Shown: positions 11,301 to 21,511 of the stretch, piece after piece
Layout of the letters: every line of letters starts with the position of its first letter
Numbering within the stretch: the first letter of the stretch is position 1
Source: Marasmius tenuissimus
Lineage: Eukaryota; Basidiomycota; Agaricomycetes; Agaricales; Marasmiaceae
Direction: 5' to 3'
Assembly (NCBI GenBank): GCA_029532415.1
Contig: JAQOTA010000047.1
Coordinates: 1,798,001-1,862,000, forward strand
Length of the DNA: 64,000 nucleotides
Position numbers and translations under genes: made by a program
Notes under the pieces: model-generated
What the model saw: the letters and a program-made list of their open reading frames with translations, nothing else
What the model was told of the DNA's origin: nothing
Databases searched by the model: none

Positions 11301-14234
11301 TGTGGTTATGAAACTTTCAGGTAGATTGAAGGCTGCGAGTGTCCTCCATAGGTAATCATGCGCAATCTTATCATATGCTTTCTCTTGGTCCAGCGCTACC
11401 ACAGCTCCATTCTGGTTTGACGCTTCAGCATAGTGCATGATCATTCTTATGAGTTTGGTTTGGTTCGTGATTTGACGGCCTGGGACAAAACCAGCCTGGC
11501 TTGAGTGTATTATCCCGGGTACTACTTTGGCAAGTTTCATCGACAATGTTTTCGTGAATAGTTTGTAGTCTGTGTTGAGTAATGTTATTGGGCGGTAGTT
11601 CTCGATTTGGGTCCTATTGTTTTTCTTGTACAGCGGGCACAGCCATCCGTCTGCGAAACCTGTCTTATCTGACACTCCGTTCTCTTCAATGTCGTTGAAT
11701 ACTTCAAGTAACATTTCTATTACGTCAAAGGCATCCTCGGGGTCCGTGTCTTTTAACCTTTCGAACTCTTCATTGAGAGCCTTCCAGAGCTCAAAGGGTA
11801 TTCCGTCAAGTCCTGGTGCTGACCCATTGGCTGTTGCTGCCAGCGCGCTCAAGAGTTCAACGTACATCACTCTCACATCAAGGTACCTGTTTTCTCTTTC
11901 TGACAACTTTTCGGTGATTGTTCTGAGGCTCTTTTGTATGCACTGTTCCCTTGCATTTATGTCCTCTAACATTCCTTGATACTGTATACTGTTGTGGTGT
12001 TCCATTGCCATCTCTGACATCTTTGTTGATTCCTTTTCGAAGTCCTGATCTCTCTCTGAGTCGGGGTCTGTGTTTTTCTTTCTCAGTGCATGTATCACTT
12101 CCCGTGGTTTTTGTTCCTTGCTACTCCTCGTCCAGTATTTGGACAGTGTCTCGCCTTCCAGCATATGTCTCGCTCCAATGTGTTTCCGTGTGTTAGTGTG
12201 TTGCATCGAGGTTAGTTTCTCTAGTTCCTCCGTTATATCTGATGCTAGGTCCACTTTCTCTTCGTCACCAAGGTTGACATCATTTAGAATGTCCTCCAGG
12301 CGTGCTTCCACTGACTTAATTTCTTCCTCAATTTTCGGGATGTAGGCTTTGTCTCTCTCTTGTGCCTTTGTCAACATGTTTTGTTTGAAATCATGCCAGA
12401 TCAGTTGGGGGTTTTTCTGGTTGGTCCTTTGTTGTGATTTTAGTGCTCTTATCTTTTTCAGCGCTTTCAAACCTTCCTCTCGGATAAAGGTTCGGAAAAC
12501 TTTGTCCTTGAGGAGTCTTGTTGGGAGCACCCACCTGCCTCTCCCCACGCTCGGGGCTTTTTCGCATGAGACTATTACTGACACCAGTTTGTGGTCTGTT
12601 GCTGGGGTCCCAATTGTCTCAGTTTTCCACGCTCGTGTATTTTCAGCCACTTCCCCCTTCATGTAGAACCTATCAAGTCTGGATTGAGACCCTGTTGCTT
12701 TCTGGAGGTATGTGAACATCTTTGTCGATGGGTATGTTTCCCTCCAAGCGTCATGTAGTCCTAGTTGCAGTTTTAGCTCCTCTAGGGCTAGTCTAGCGTC
12801 TTCTGGGTCGTCCCTGGTCGGAAGTCTATCCAGGGCGTTCGACTCAACTATGTTGCAGTCCCCGACCATGATATCCGGTCTCGGGGTTCGTGGGTTGCTT
12901 TCGAAGAACTTGGTTATTTCTTCCCAGAATGATGTGTTATCGCCAACATCTCTTTCTGATACATTCGGGGCATATACCCCCAGAATTGTTATTTTCTTGG
13001 TCTTGTGCCATTCAGTCTCAACTAGAATTGCTCGTCCCGGTACAATTTCTGTAGTTTTGGGTTCCATGCTTAGCTGCATCTTGTTCCTGTTCAGTACAAC
13101 TGCGACTCCTCCGCGTTGGGTGGGGTGCTCCACATCCGCCGACGGGAGAATTTTTAGTCTCCTGCCAAAGACTTCCTCCACTCTCTGGCATCTATCGACA
13201 TCCATGTGAGTTTCCTGTACCACTAGAATCCCTACATTCCGGTCACGGACCAGCTGGTTGACGTGGTTCCATTTATTATCTTCATTGAATAGGTTGGGGT
13301 TTCCGAAACCCCGAATATTCAGTGTTGCTATTTTGACATTTGCTCTTGATATTTTCTTTCTGCCTTGCCTACGGACTCCTGCAACTCGCTGCGCTGTTGC
13401 TTGTCTATTTCGTGGCATAGTTTCTGTTTCGGGAGGTGCTTCTGTGATTTGGATCTGTGTTCTGTTCTCCACGCCATTTCCATCCCTCCCGGGTGTGCTG
13501 TCGTAGACCTCCCAGTCTCTGATTGCTGTCATTAGATTTTCTAGTTCACTCTCTTGGTTTCCTTCATCTGTTGTGTTCTGTGGAACCTCAGTGTGCTCGT
13601 TGCTCGCTACATGTCTGGTAATCTCCTTCTCTTGGAAGAAGTTTTCCCATTCGTCAAAAACGGCCATGGCGTCTTCCATGCTCCGTTCTGTATCATTTCT
13701 AATACTTCTGTCCAACCTCCCTGGCGCCAGTACAGTATTTGTCGGCAGAGTCCCTTCACGGATACTCTCACCCTTGCTCACGATCCTCCCTGCAGGAGTT
13801 GGCGTGGCTTTTGTGGGGTTCTCATCTCGTACGCCGTGATGCCCAGAGTCATCGTAACCTCCCCTTTCTCGGGGTGGCACGGAGAGTTCCGTCTCGTCCT
13901 GTACACCAGAGACGTCGGGTACGCTGTTGGTGTTAGTATTACGATGAGAATAATGAGAGCTTACCTGTACGTAGTTACTTACCTGAGAGACATCTTTGCT
14001 CAAACTGCCTGAGCTCGCCAGATGCTCAGCAACGCGCTCGGGAGGGCGGCCGCTCGTCTGGTAGACAGGGATAGGCCCCCGTGTCCCCTGTCTCCTGCAG
14101 ATTTCGCTCTGCTTGTTTGAGCCGCCTTCCGCCTGCAGGCACAGAAGGCAGGGATGCACCTGGTCCCCGAAACCCTCCCGCGGTCCAGGAGGGTCTGTGG
14201 TGCTAGTCTCAAAATTGTTTTGGTTTCGGTTCAT
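8314..14234 (-). pseudogene. LINE ORF2: endonuclease - reverse transcriptase - RNase H-like (broken)
   Basis: The first 1192 codons (14234-10656) hold an AP-endonuclease domain (VKIATLNIRGFGN ... VVQETHMD ... GDCN ... DHKLVSVIV) and the RT (GSAPGLDG, ALDQEKAYDK, VRQGDPLSCLLF, LFVDDTT). The thumb region resumes in another frame from 10731 (AVRILGAWFGSK), so a frameshift lies around 10760. An in-frame TGA separates this from the block 10254-8770, which carries RNase-H-like sequence (GSNTARASAAVVK ... QSRQAGELIAI) and a terminal CxxC..H..C knuckle (CQHC...HILTEC). An in-frame TAA near 8770 precedes the last 150 codons. At least one frameshift and two stops make it non-functional. Confidence 0.88.
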
Positions 14235-14538
14235 TGCTATTTGTGGCGAAGAGTTCGCCTGGTTTGGTTTTGCATACCTGAGTTCCTCATCGAGGCTTGT
14301 CTCCTACCTCGCTTCACCACATGCTGTTCATGACTCAGGTATGGCTCACGGTCTTAGACGCTCAGTTCAGTGGTGCAGAGTGGGAGGAAGAAGTATATTG
14401 TCATTGTTGTACGTAGTGTCTTATCTGGAAATCATCAATGGGCACTACTTTTGTCTGCGGGCTAGGCTGGGTGGGTAAAGGCTGTCACAGCAGTCATCAG
14501 TACCTCATGTTTTCTCGAGATAATAAAGCTTCAAACCT

Positions 14539-15576
14539 CTAGTTGCCCCGGCCCCTGCCACCCCTGCCTCGAGTGACATGCCCCCTGAAGGTTCCGCGTC
14601 CTCTGATACCATTTCCTCCAGCACCATGTCCTCCAGCGTTGGCAAGGTTTCGGAGCCTGTTGGCAATCGCATCCGCGGTCAAGCCAAACCATCCTGGAAT
14701 CCTTGGGAAAGGACAAGCATGCGAGGGGTGGTTCTCGCTCCGGCAGAGAACACAGGGGTCGAAGGCAGCTTTCCTCGTGTAGAAGCGTGTGAGCCCGATC
14801 CTATAGAAATCGTCGGCGTGGTCTCGGATGATAGACTGGAGGCGACGGTGAGCAGCTGTGGGGATGTTTGGTGGCATTCCTCGAAGTTGGTATGCAGCCG
14901 TCGTAGTGTCGAGCCTGATCGAGGGGATGAAAGCAACATACCACGTTGACATCAGCTCGGCTGTGCGCTCCGTGGTGGTGGTCCCCAGAAACCCTGCCTG
15001 CTGGGCAATTTGGTTTACAAAGGCGACAAACGCGGGGTGTGCAGCTAGGACCATCTTGATGTGCACCAACACCTGGTCGAGGACGGCTTGGTCACCCGAG
15101 AGCCGCTGCGACGAGACCATGTCCATAAGTACCCAGGACTCGGTGTTGGGTTTCACTTCATGGAAGATAACATGGGGGCCCCCAGCCCACGAGAAAACAC
15201 GTTTCGCCTTGATAAAATCCCTGGCGTCAGTGTTCTCCCTTGGGACCCGCGCGATTGCTATGCATGCACCATCAAAAGGCCTGGTGGTGGTGGTGGTGGA
15301 ATCAACCTTGAAGACTTGGACGTTACCCAGCGCCCATGCGTTCATCTTCAACTCGATGTCCGCTTCGACGTCAGGATTCTGCTCGCGATGTTCTCTGCCA
15401 CCACCGTAGAGCTGGGCTAGGAAGTAGTCGTCGGGGCTCTCCTCGATTTCCCTGATCTGGGAGGGAGCCGCGCCATGGACCAGTCTGTGGTATGGTGTCG
15501 ATGGGAAGGGGAAGGGGCCTTCGGAGAACGTATGTTCAATGTGAGCTAACTGGACAGCGGGGGACGCGTCCGTCAT
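14539..15576 (-). CDS. LINE ORF1, nucleic-acid-binding protein
   Basis: An uninterrupted 345-codon frame upstream of ORF2 on the same strand. Near residue 280 it has a CCHC zinc knuckle of spacing C-x2-C-x4-H-x4-C (CVLCRSENHPSHAC), and the C terminus is an Arg/Gly-rich tail (RGRGTFRGH...GRGGRGRGN). Both are typical of the RNA-binding ORF1 product that coats LINE RNA. The middle portion is not recognisable by eye. Start chosen at the first Met of the open frame. It is intact although ORF2 is broken. Confidence 0.75.
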   Translation of the reverse strand: MTDASPAVQLAHIEHTFSEGPFPFPSTPYHRLVHGAAPSQIREIEESPDDYFLAQLYGGGREHREQNPDVEADIELKMNAWALGNVQVFKVDSTTTTTRPFDGACIAIARVPRENTDARDFIKAKRVFSWAGGPHVIFHEVKPNTESWVLMDMVSSQRLSGDQAVLDQVLVHIKMVLAAHPAFVAFVNQIAQQAGFLGTTTTERTAELMSTWYVAFIPSIRLDTTTAAYQLRGMPPNIPTAAHRRLQSIIRDHADDFYRIGLTRFYTRKAAFDPCVLCRSENHPSHACPFPRIPGWFGLTADAIANRLRNLANAGGHGAGGNGIRGRGTFRGHVTRGRGGRGRGN

Positions 15577-16625
15577 TGAGTATGCTGGGTCAAGGTCGCG
15601 TCCTAAAGGGAGACCCTGGAGGTCCTGAAGGTCGACAGGGAAGGGGGGTACAGCCTGGGGGGGTGGCTGTTGCTGCGCCGGCAGGGGGAGCGTAACATTT
15701 TGTTGGCCGTGGGCAGTTCCTAGTTGCCCACCGTTACCGTTAGCAAAGGGCTGAGGTTTAGGAGGGAGTTAATTCTAACCTCCTGTTGCGTTTCCGTTCC
15801 CGTTTTCATTAGACATCACGCCGGGCTGTTGGTTTTGCAGAATGGGCAATTTTCGTCTGGAGCGGGGTGTGTGTTCGTCGAGTGTGTCGTTGTCTCTTTC
15901 AGAATCCTGCGTGGCGTGTTCCCTCGACAGTCAGCACCTTGGTTCCAGCAGTGGGGATAGGTGAAAAATTTTTCTCACCGAGCTATCAAATTCGGTCTTT
16001 TCAAAAGTCTTGCCTTCGCCGCTGGCGCCAGTCCGTCTTGTCTTCGGGCGGCGTTCTTTGGGAGGCGACTGTTGGACGCTCTCGTCAATAGGGATCGGGT
16101 AGAGATTGTCAGACGACAGAGTGGGCAAGAGTGGTCAAGACGGAAGGGATTTTTTCCGGGTCTTATCGCGTTCTGTTTGTTTGTTCCTGTTTTCGGTGTA
16201 TTGTGGGCCCGCTCGCTCAAGGGCGGCACAATTTTCATCGTCGTCGATAGAGCTTCGGGCGTCGTCGTCGATGAGCTCCAATCTTCAAGGTGGGATTCAT
16301 GGTCGTGGTCGTGTTGTAACCCGTGGTGCTGTGTTTTTCCCATGTCATCTCGAAATGAATCATGGTTTCATTTCTATTATGTACTTCAATACATTCTCGG
16401 GATATACCCGATTCCTCCTCCTACATTCGAGGAGGGCTTGCAGTGCTCTTCGGCCTACACGAATCGTTCGTTGTAGTCTGCTTGCGCTCATCGGCGCTGT
16501 TAACCTCGCACACTTCGTGTACGAGGACGTCCTGTTTTTTCCTCGACCATTGCGAGTACTTCCTTGGCCGTCATCTGGGCCGGACGCCGAACCATACTCG
16601 TGGTTCTAGATCAAGGGGTCCTCCA

Positions 16626-17190
16626 CCTGCCGTTCTTGTTGAAGACACTCAGTATGGCGATGATGGAGTCGCCATTACTGCGATCCTCGATTACCCCCAC
16701 ATCCACTTCCTCCTCCGGCAAACTAACACTAACCATCTGTCCGAATACCGACATCTCTGTCGCTCTCTCTACGCCTACAGGACTATACACGTCTACACTT
16801 CAACGCGTTAACACTCACAACGTCTACTCCCTCGCTTCCCAACTCCGAGTTCTCTCACATCTCGGAAGGCAAACGCCCTGCGGTTTGACACCGAAAGAGA
16901 TGCCCAAACGTAGAGGAACGATCAGTGTCTCAAATGTAGGTGCTATTGGCGACGACGAGTACGCCAGTCCAGTCCTTGTACCGGGTGGTGGGGTCGCCAT
17001 CGTCGCTATCGGACGTGCAAAGTGGGTTTGGGATGTGAACTGTCGACCAGAGGGAGAGAGACGTCTGAAAGTGGGTGTTAGTTGGAGTGCAGATCACCGT
17101 GTCGTGGAAGGGGCGGAACTTGCTGCGGGAGACTTGGAGAGGGTATGTTGAGAGACCGGAGAAGCTGATTGATTCGGGGGTTTAAACGTT
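16626..17190 (+). pseudogene. Branched-chain 2-oxoacid dehydrogenase E2, copy 1, 3' part (pseudogene)
   Basis: Continuation of the gene broken by the LINE. It encodes the C-terminal half of the acyltransferase domain (TLQRVNTHNVYSLASQL, LTPKEMPKRRGTISVSNVGA, SADHRVVEGAELAA). The last helix is lost through a frameshift (AAGDLERVC then stop, against AAFVEAWRGYVEKPEKL in the intact copy), although the nucleotides for the lost end are still visible out of frame. Confidence 0.9.
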
Positions 17191-17685
17191 TAGAGACGGA
17201 CTAGTAGAAGGGAATTGTAGATTAGCATATACGTACGGTGGAAAGGAAAGGAAGTTTTTTACAATTTTTTTAATTTTTGGGAGAGAGAGACTTCGTGGGT
17301 GTGTTGAAAGGACTTGTGTCGTTGAGCGTTTATCCGCTCTCGCTTTCACTCCACCATCACTTGATCTTGATCATTAGTCGTCGGTCTAAGACCAATAATA
17401 GTGAAGGGTAACCAACACATGTTGCTACCTACAAGCGCTGTATCCCACAAGAGTTTCGTGCAATTGAGATCCAGCAGTTGATTTCGTCATTCACGTTGAA
17501 CGTTGAACGCTGGTAGAGCACTTCCGCGAGGAGCGTTGGTGGCTTTCGTGGTTGCCCTTCGTTCACAAGTTCGCACACTGGGTACTTGGGAGAAACAGGC
17601 TGGATAAACACGATGAGAATATTAAATATATGACTGTTTTGCCTCGTGTCAAGTCAACGCTCACTTTCAACTTTCCAAAGATGAG

Positions 17686-17851
17686 CTAACTGTATCCCGT
17701 CACGACTTCCGACTTCCCTCCATGTTCCAAACTCTCCACTTGTTCTCCGTTACGGGGCACAACCGACTCGTCGGGCCTTCGGACTTCAAGCACACTCTCA
17801 ACTATCCCTCGACTTTCCCCAGTCCCACCATCACCCTCTCCCAACACGGTG
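17686..17851 (-). pseudogene. 3' fragment of 7TM-type membrane protein gene (inverted copy)
   Basis: Encodes TVLGEGDGGTGESRGIVES, nearly identical to the cytoplasmic C-terminal tail of the 7TM-type gene at 17914-19375 but on the opposite strand. It ends with a different terminus (SEVVTGYS). Only the last exon is present. It is the innermost part of the left arm of the inverted duplication and has no promoter or membrane segments. Confidence 0.8.
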
Positions 17852-17913
17852 AGTTTAACTCTATTGGTACCGCTAATCACTGGGCAACTGACTTATCTTT
17901 GCGCGTGTATCAG

Positions 17914-19375
17914 GTATCCATCTTGTTCTCTTCACAGCGTGCATTTTTGTTCTCGCAAGGCGCCGACATGAACGGATCCATGTTCATCGCTTCCTCGTCA
18001 CCGCCCTCTTTGTGCTGGCCACTTGTGGTCTCGTGCTTGAAGCATGCAATGCTACCCTTACTATGTATACGTACCACGTATTCGGGGTCATTCCTTGCGA
18101 TAAACCCGAATCTGCGGGCTCCAAGGTGAACACAACAACAGAATGGGGACAACGGCCTAGTCTCAGCGACATAGAGTCAGCGACAGAATCACCTCGCCAT
18201 CATATCAAGTGAGTTCCCTTGAAAACACTTTGATTTTAGCATCTTACTCAAATTGCCCACCATAGCAACTTAGATCGTGCGATGCAGGCAATGATAGTCA
18301 CTTCTAAGTACGTTCAGATGCATAGGACTTGCATCTCTTCATTCACATCACGTTCTGACAGCGTGGTCACTGACATAATCCTCGTGCGTGATTCCCCCAA
18401 TTCATAGCACTAGGCTCTAAACCACGTTTCTTCAAGATTTGGAGGTGCTACATCATCTGGGAAAGTCGACGCCACATTGTGTCGCTACCAGCTCTTCTCT
18501 GTCTCGTCAACAATGGTAGGGATTACAATGAACAATTTCATTCCATCACCGCCTCTGACCAAAGTACAGTCATAGGCTACCTTACCCTCTTTCGATTCGA
18601 TGAATCCTCGGGCGGCGTATCATTCTTTATCATCAAAGCCTCCGACACGAGGATCGACGTGCATTCAGTCCTCTTACTCTGCTTCTCATGCGGGACCTTT
18701 TTCAGCAACCTCCTACTGACCGTACTCATAGGCAAGTCCTTAGACGATATTCTACGGGATTACTCACCAATGATCTTTCTACCATTCAGCGGGCCGGGTG
18801 CTTTACTTGAGTCGGCAAATATCATCACTCAACCAACGACCTATTTCAAGGCTGTACCGAACGATAGTTCATGCATCGTGAGATCCAACATATCACAAAC
18901 TTGGGGAACACTGCTAAATACAAAGACCTTTCGCTACCAGGATTGAGTCGGGGATTTTGTATCCCATGACACTGTTTGCGTATACCTTCCTGTTACTTCT
19001 CACCTGGCGTGGCTATTTCTTTTGGGTAATAGATCATAGTCTCGCACAGGCCACGATAGTGCTCCATTCCTGCCTGATTCCGATCATGGTAAGTAACCTC
19101 ACCGCTCTCCCTGGTGGCATTTCTAACCGAAACACACACAGGGAATTGCATCGACTTTGATTATCGTTCGTACGGCACTAGGTATCGCGATCAATGACGA
19201 GAAAACGTTCCGGGCAACCGTGTTGGGAGAGGGTGATGGCGGGAATGGGGAAAGTCGAGGTATAGTTGAGAGTGTTCTCGAGGTCCGGAGACCCGACGAG
19301 TCGGTTGTGCTCCGCGACGGAGAACATGTGGAGAGTTTGGAAGATGGAAGGAAGTCCGAAGTCGCGACGGAATAA
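17914..19375 (+). pseudogene. Seven-TM-type fungal membrane protein, 5'-truncated
   Basis: Multi-exon gene of a membrane-protein family common in Agaricomycetes; no biochemical function is known to me. Readable exons: 17914-18208 (IHLVLFTACIFVLARRRH..), 18266-18307, 18362-18383, 18437-18515 (IWRCYIIWESRRHIVSLPAL), one starting at 18570 (TLFRF), about 18943-19086 (ESGILYPMTLFAYTFLLLL..) and 19141-19375 (GIASTLIIVRTALGIAIN.. plus acidic tail to TAA). Introns are about 50-57 bases with GT..AG ends. The N-terminal first helix exon is missing because the junction of the inverted duplication lies at about 17850. The part between 18620 and 18940 is hard to read cleanly. I therefore call it a truncated gene; a short expressed form cannot be excluded. 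Confidence 0.6.
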
Positions 19376-21240
19376 ATGCTCAACTTTGGAAGGCTGAGAA
19401 CGGACGGTAACTTGACACGAAAGAAAACAATCGTATATTTGATCTTCTCGTGGTGTCTATCTCGCCTGTTTTTTCAATTTTCCAGAGTACCCAGCGTTCA
19501 AACTTGTGGGCAAAGGGCAACCAGGAAAGCAACACACTCTCAGAAGTGCTTTGCCAGTATTTAACACTCATATGAGTGATGCACAAAACTCTTGTAGAAT
19601 ACAGCGCTTGTAGGTAGCAATTCCAACCTTGACGTGTGCTGGCTACCCTTCACCAATATTGATCCTAGTCGGTAGACCAACGACCTGCGATCAAGGGCAA
19701 GTGATGATGGAGTAGAAGCAAGAACAGATAAACCCTCAATAACACGAGTTCTTTCGATATACCCACGAAATCTCTCGTTCCCAAGAGTACGAAGCCGTTG
19801 AAAACGTCCTTTCCTTTCCACCGTACGTATATGATAATCTACAATTCCCTTCTACGAGTCCAACTCTAAACGCTTAAACTCCCGAAGCGATCAGCTTCTC
19901 CGGTTTCTCAACGTACCCTCTCCAAGCCTCCACGAACGCAGCAAGTTCCGCCCCTTCCACAACACGATGGTCTGCACTCCAACTAACACCCACTTTCAGA
20001 CGTCTCTCTCCCTCTGGTCGACGGTTCACATCCCAAACCCACTTCGCCCGTCCGATAGCTACGATAGCTACTCCACCACCAGGTACGAGAACGGGGCTGG
20101 CGTACTCTCCGTCTCCGATAGCACCCACGTTTGAGACACTAATCGTTCCTCCACGTTTAGGCATTTCCTTCGGTGTCAAACCGCAAGGTGTTTGTCTACC
20201 GAGATGTGAGAGAATTCGGAGTTGCGAGGCGAGAGAATAGACATTATGAGTATTGACGCGTTGAAGCGTAGGCGTGTAAAGGCCTGTAGGTGTAGAGAGC
20301 GCAATGGAGATGTCGGTGTTGGGACGAATAGTTAGGGTTGGTTTGCCGGAGGAAGAAGTGGATGAGGGGGTAATCGAGGAACGTAAGAGCGGCCATTCCA
20401 TCATCGCCATACTGAGTGTTTTCAACAAGAACGGCAAGTACGTCAACTTCTTGTACCTACCCTCGTCTGAGACGTCGGGTGGAGTCGGAGGTGGGTGAAC
20501 GCTGGCAGGGTTGACCAGCATCGAGGCCGGAGAAGACGAGGCAGGGAGGTAGTGCGAAGGGATGCCCTCGTTCAGGATGGGTAGTAACGAGTCGAGAGTG
20601 GTGAGATCCAACGAGGTCGAGTAGCCGAAATGAGGAATCTCGAGGCTCTTCTCCATAGCTTTCCACATTCCATAGCGTGTGCGGCCCAGTTCAACGACAA
20701 CGTCTTGTTCCACGTTCGTGCTCGTACTCGTAGTGGTGGTGGAGGTAGACTTGGAGGTAGCACCAGAAAGGAAAGCCTCGATATCCATCTTCTCGACGCG
20801 TCCGTCCCTCCCTGAGCCAGGTGCTACGAGCGACAGGTCAACACCTTGTGACCGAGCAAAATGACGGACTGAAGGCGCGGCAAGGATCTTTTCTGCGGGT
20901 ATACGTGGTGCTGACGAGGAGCTGGAGGATGCCTCAGGCGTAGGCGTATATGTCGGATCCATTGGGTGCTTTTTTCTCGGTGTCGTTGGTGTCGGTTCTT
21001 CTGGCGGGCTTTCTGGCTTCGTTTCCGGTGCTGGCGCTGGCGCTGGTGTCGGCGTCGCATCTAACCGTGTCTCCTCTGCCTCCTGTGACCCAGCAGCTTC
21101 CTCATCGACCTCAATCAAGCATAATCCTTCTCCAACTTTCGCAACCTCTCCCTCTTTGACCAACAATTCCTTCACAACCCCATCAAACGGCGACGTAATC
21201 TCCACACTCGCCTTATCAGACTGAACCTCGCACAACGGGT
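19219..21240 (-). repeat. Right arm of a large inverted duplication
   Basis: Counterpart of 7222-17850 in opposite orientation. It contains the last exon of the 7TM gene, the shared intergenic sequence and the E2 gene. The loop between the arms is about 1.4 kb (17851-19218). Divergence between arms is modest in coding parts and greater in the intergenic part, so the duplication is not very recent. Confidence 0.85.
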
Positions 21241-21511
21241 CAAAAGCCGCTACCGTCGAGTTGGGTGTAATATTCCACTTGATAACCTCGCATTCTGTTA
21301 TCCCCTCTCCGATATCCGCCAGCTTGAACCTCTGAGTGATCTTCTTCCCTGCCCATGCGCTATTTGTTGCGTGATAATGCGCAATAAAGAGGTATCGTCG
21401 AGTTGAGCGGCCCAAGAGACGTGATGTGAGGTAGTTGGTGATCATCGTCCCCGAGACGATGGTGGAGGAAGGAAGGGAAGGGCGACGCGAGAATGAAAAC
21501 CGGTTCCCCAC
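19874..21511 (-). CDS. Lipoamide acyltransferase (E2) of branched-chain 2-oxoacid dehydrogenase complex
   Basis: A 545-residue mitochondrial enzyme that transfers branched acyl groups from lipoamide to CoA in valine/leucine/isoleucine breakdown and forms the core of the complex. The N terminus (about 1-50) is rich in Arg/Ser without acidic residues, a targeting peptide. The lipoyl domain covers about 60-140 with lysine at 100 in SDKASVEI, and GEGITECEVIKW is typical of the branched-chain subtype. A Pro/Thr/Ala linker follows, then the E1/E3-binding domain (211-248) and the catalytic domain (275-545) with His515 in SADHRVVEGAEL. The usual HRxxxDG motif has Glu in place of Asp (HRVVEG). The frame is free of introns, unusual for this kind of genome, and could reflect a retrocopy. 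It is the only intact of four copies. Start is the first Met; Met23 is an alternative. Confidence 0.93.
   Translation of the reverse strand: MGNRFSFSRRPSLPSSTIVSGTMITNYLTSRLLGRSTRRYLFIAHYHATNSAWAGKKITQRFKLADIGEGITECEVIKWNITPNSTVAAFDPLCEVQSDKASVEITSPFDGVVKELLVKEGEVAKVGEGLCLIEVDEEAAGSQEAEETRLDATPTPAPAPAPETKPESPPEEPTPTTPRKKHPMDPTYTPTPEASSSSSSAPRIPAEKILAAPSVRHFARSQGVDLSLVAPGSGRDGRVEKMDIEAFLSGATSKSTSTTTTSTSTNVEQDVVVELGRTRYGMWKAMEKSLEIPHFGYSTSLDLTTLDSLLPILNEGIPSHYLPASSSPASMLVNPASVHPPPTPPDVSDEGRYKKLTYLPFLLKTLSMAMMEWPLLRSSITPSSTSSSGKPTLTIRPNTDISIALSTPTGLYTPTLQRVNTHNVYSLASQLRILSHLGRQTPCGLTPKEMPKRGGTISVSNVGAIGDGEYASPVLVPGGGVAIVAIGRAKWVWDVNRRPEGERRLKVGVSWSADHRVVEGAELAAFVEAWRGYVEKPEKLIASGV

Larger units (their letters stand above)
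8018..16625 (-). mobile_element. Non-LTR retrotransposon (LINE), 8.6 kb, degenerate
   Basis: Inserted in E2 copy 1 with a 15-bp target-site duplication CCTGCCGTTCTTGTT (8003-8017 and 16626-16640). A run of about 22 T at 8016-8037 is the 3' poly(A) tail of a minus-strand element. Order along the element: about 1 kb 5' leader (15577-16625), ORF1 with a zinc knuckle, ORF2 with AP-type endonuclease, reverse transcriptase and an RNase-H-like domain, and about 300 bases 3' UTR. RT motifs (GSAPGLDGIPFELWK, YRPITLLNTDYK, FVDDT) resemble L1/Tx1-like elements; clade assignment is tentative. The left arm's E2 homology resumes exactly at the second target duplication. Confidence 0.92.
7222..17850 (+). 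repeat. Left arm of a large inverted duplication (LINE inserted)
   Basis: Apart from the LINE at 8018-16625, this segment is the reverse-complement counterpart of 19219-21240. Homology covers the E2 body, the E2 3' flank (for example GTTTAAACGTTTAGAG against GTTTAAGCGTTTAGAG), about 500 bases of intergenic sequence and the last exon of a 7TM-type gene. The inner end of homology falls near CCGTGTTGGGAGAGGG at about 17850. Confidence 0.85.

Noticed and set aside
9257..13506. Many plus-strand frames of 100-260 codons in the LINE
   Set aside because: All are antisense to ORF2, which shows clear endonuclease and RT motifs on the minus strand.
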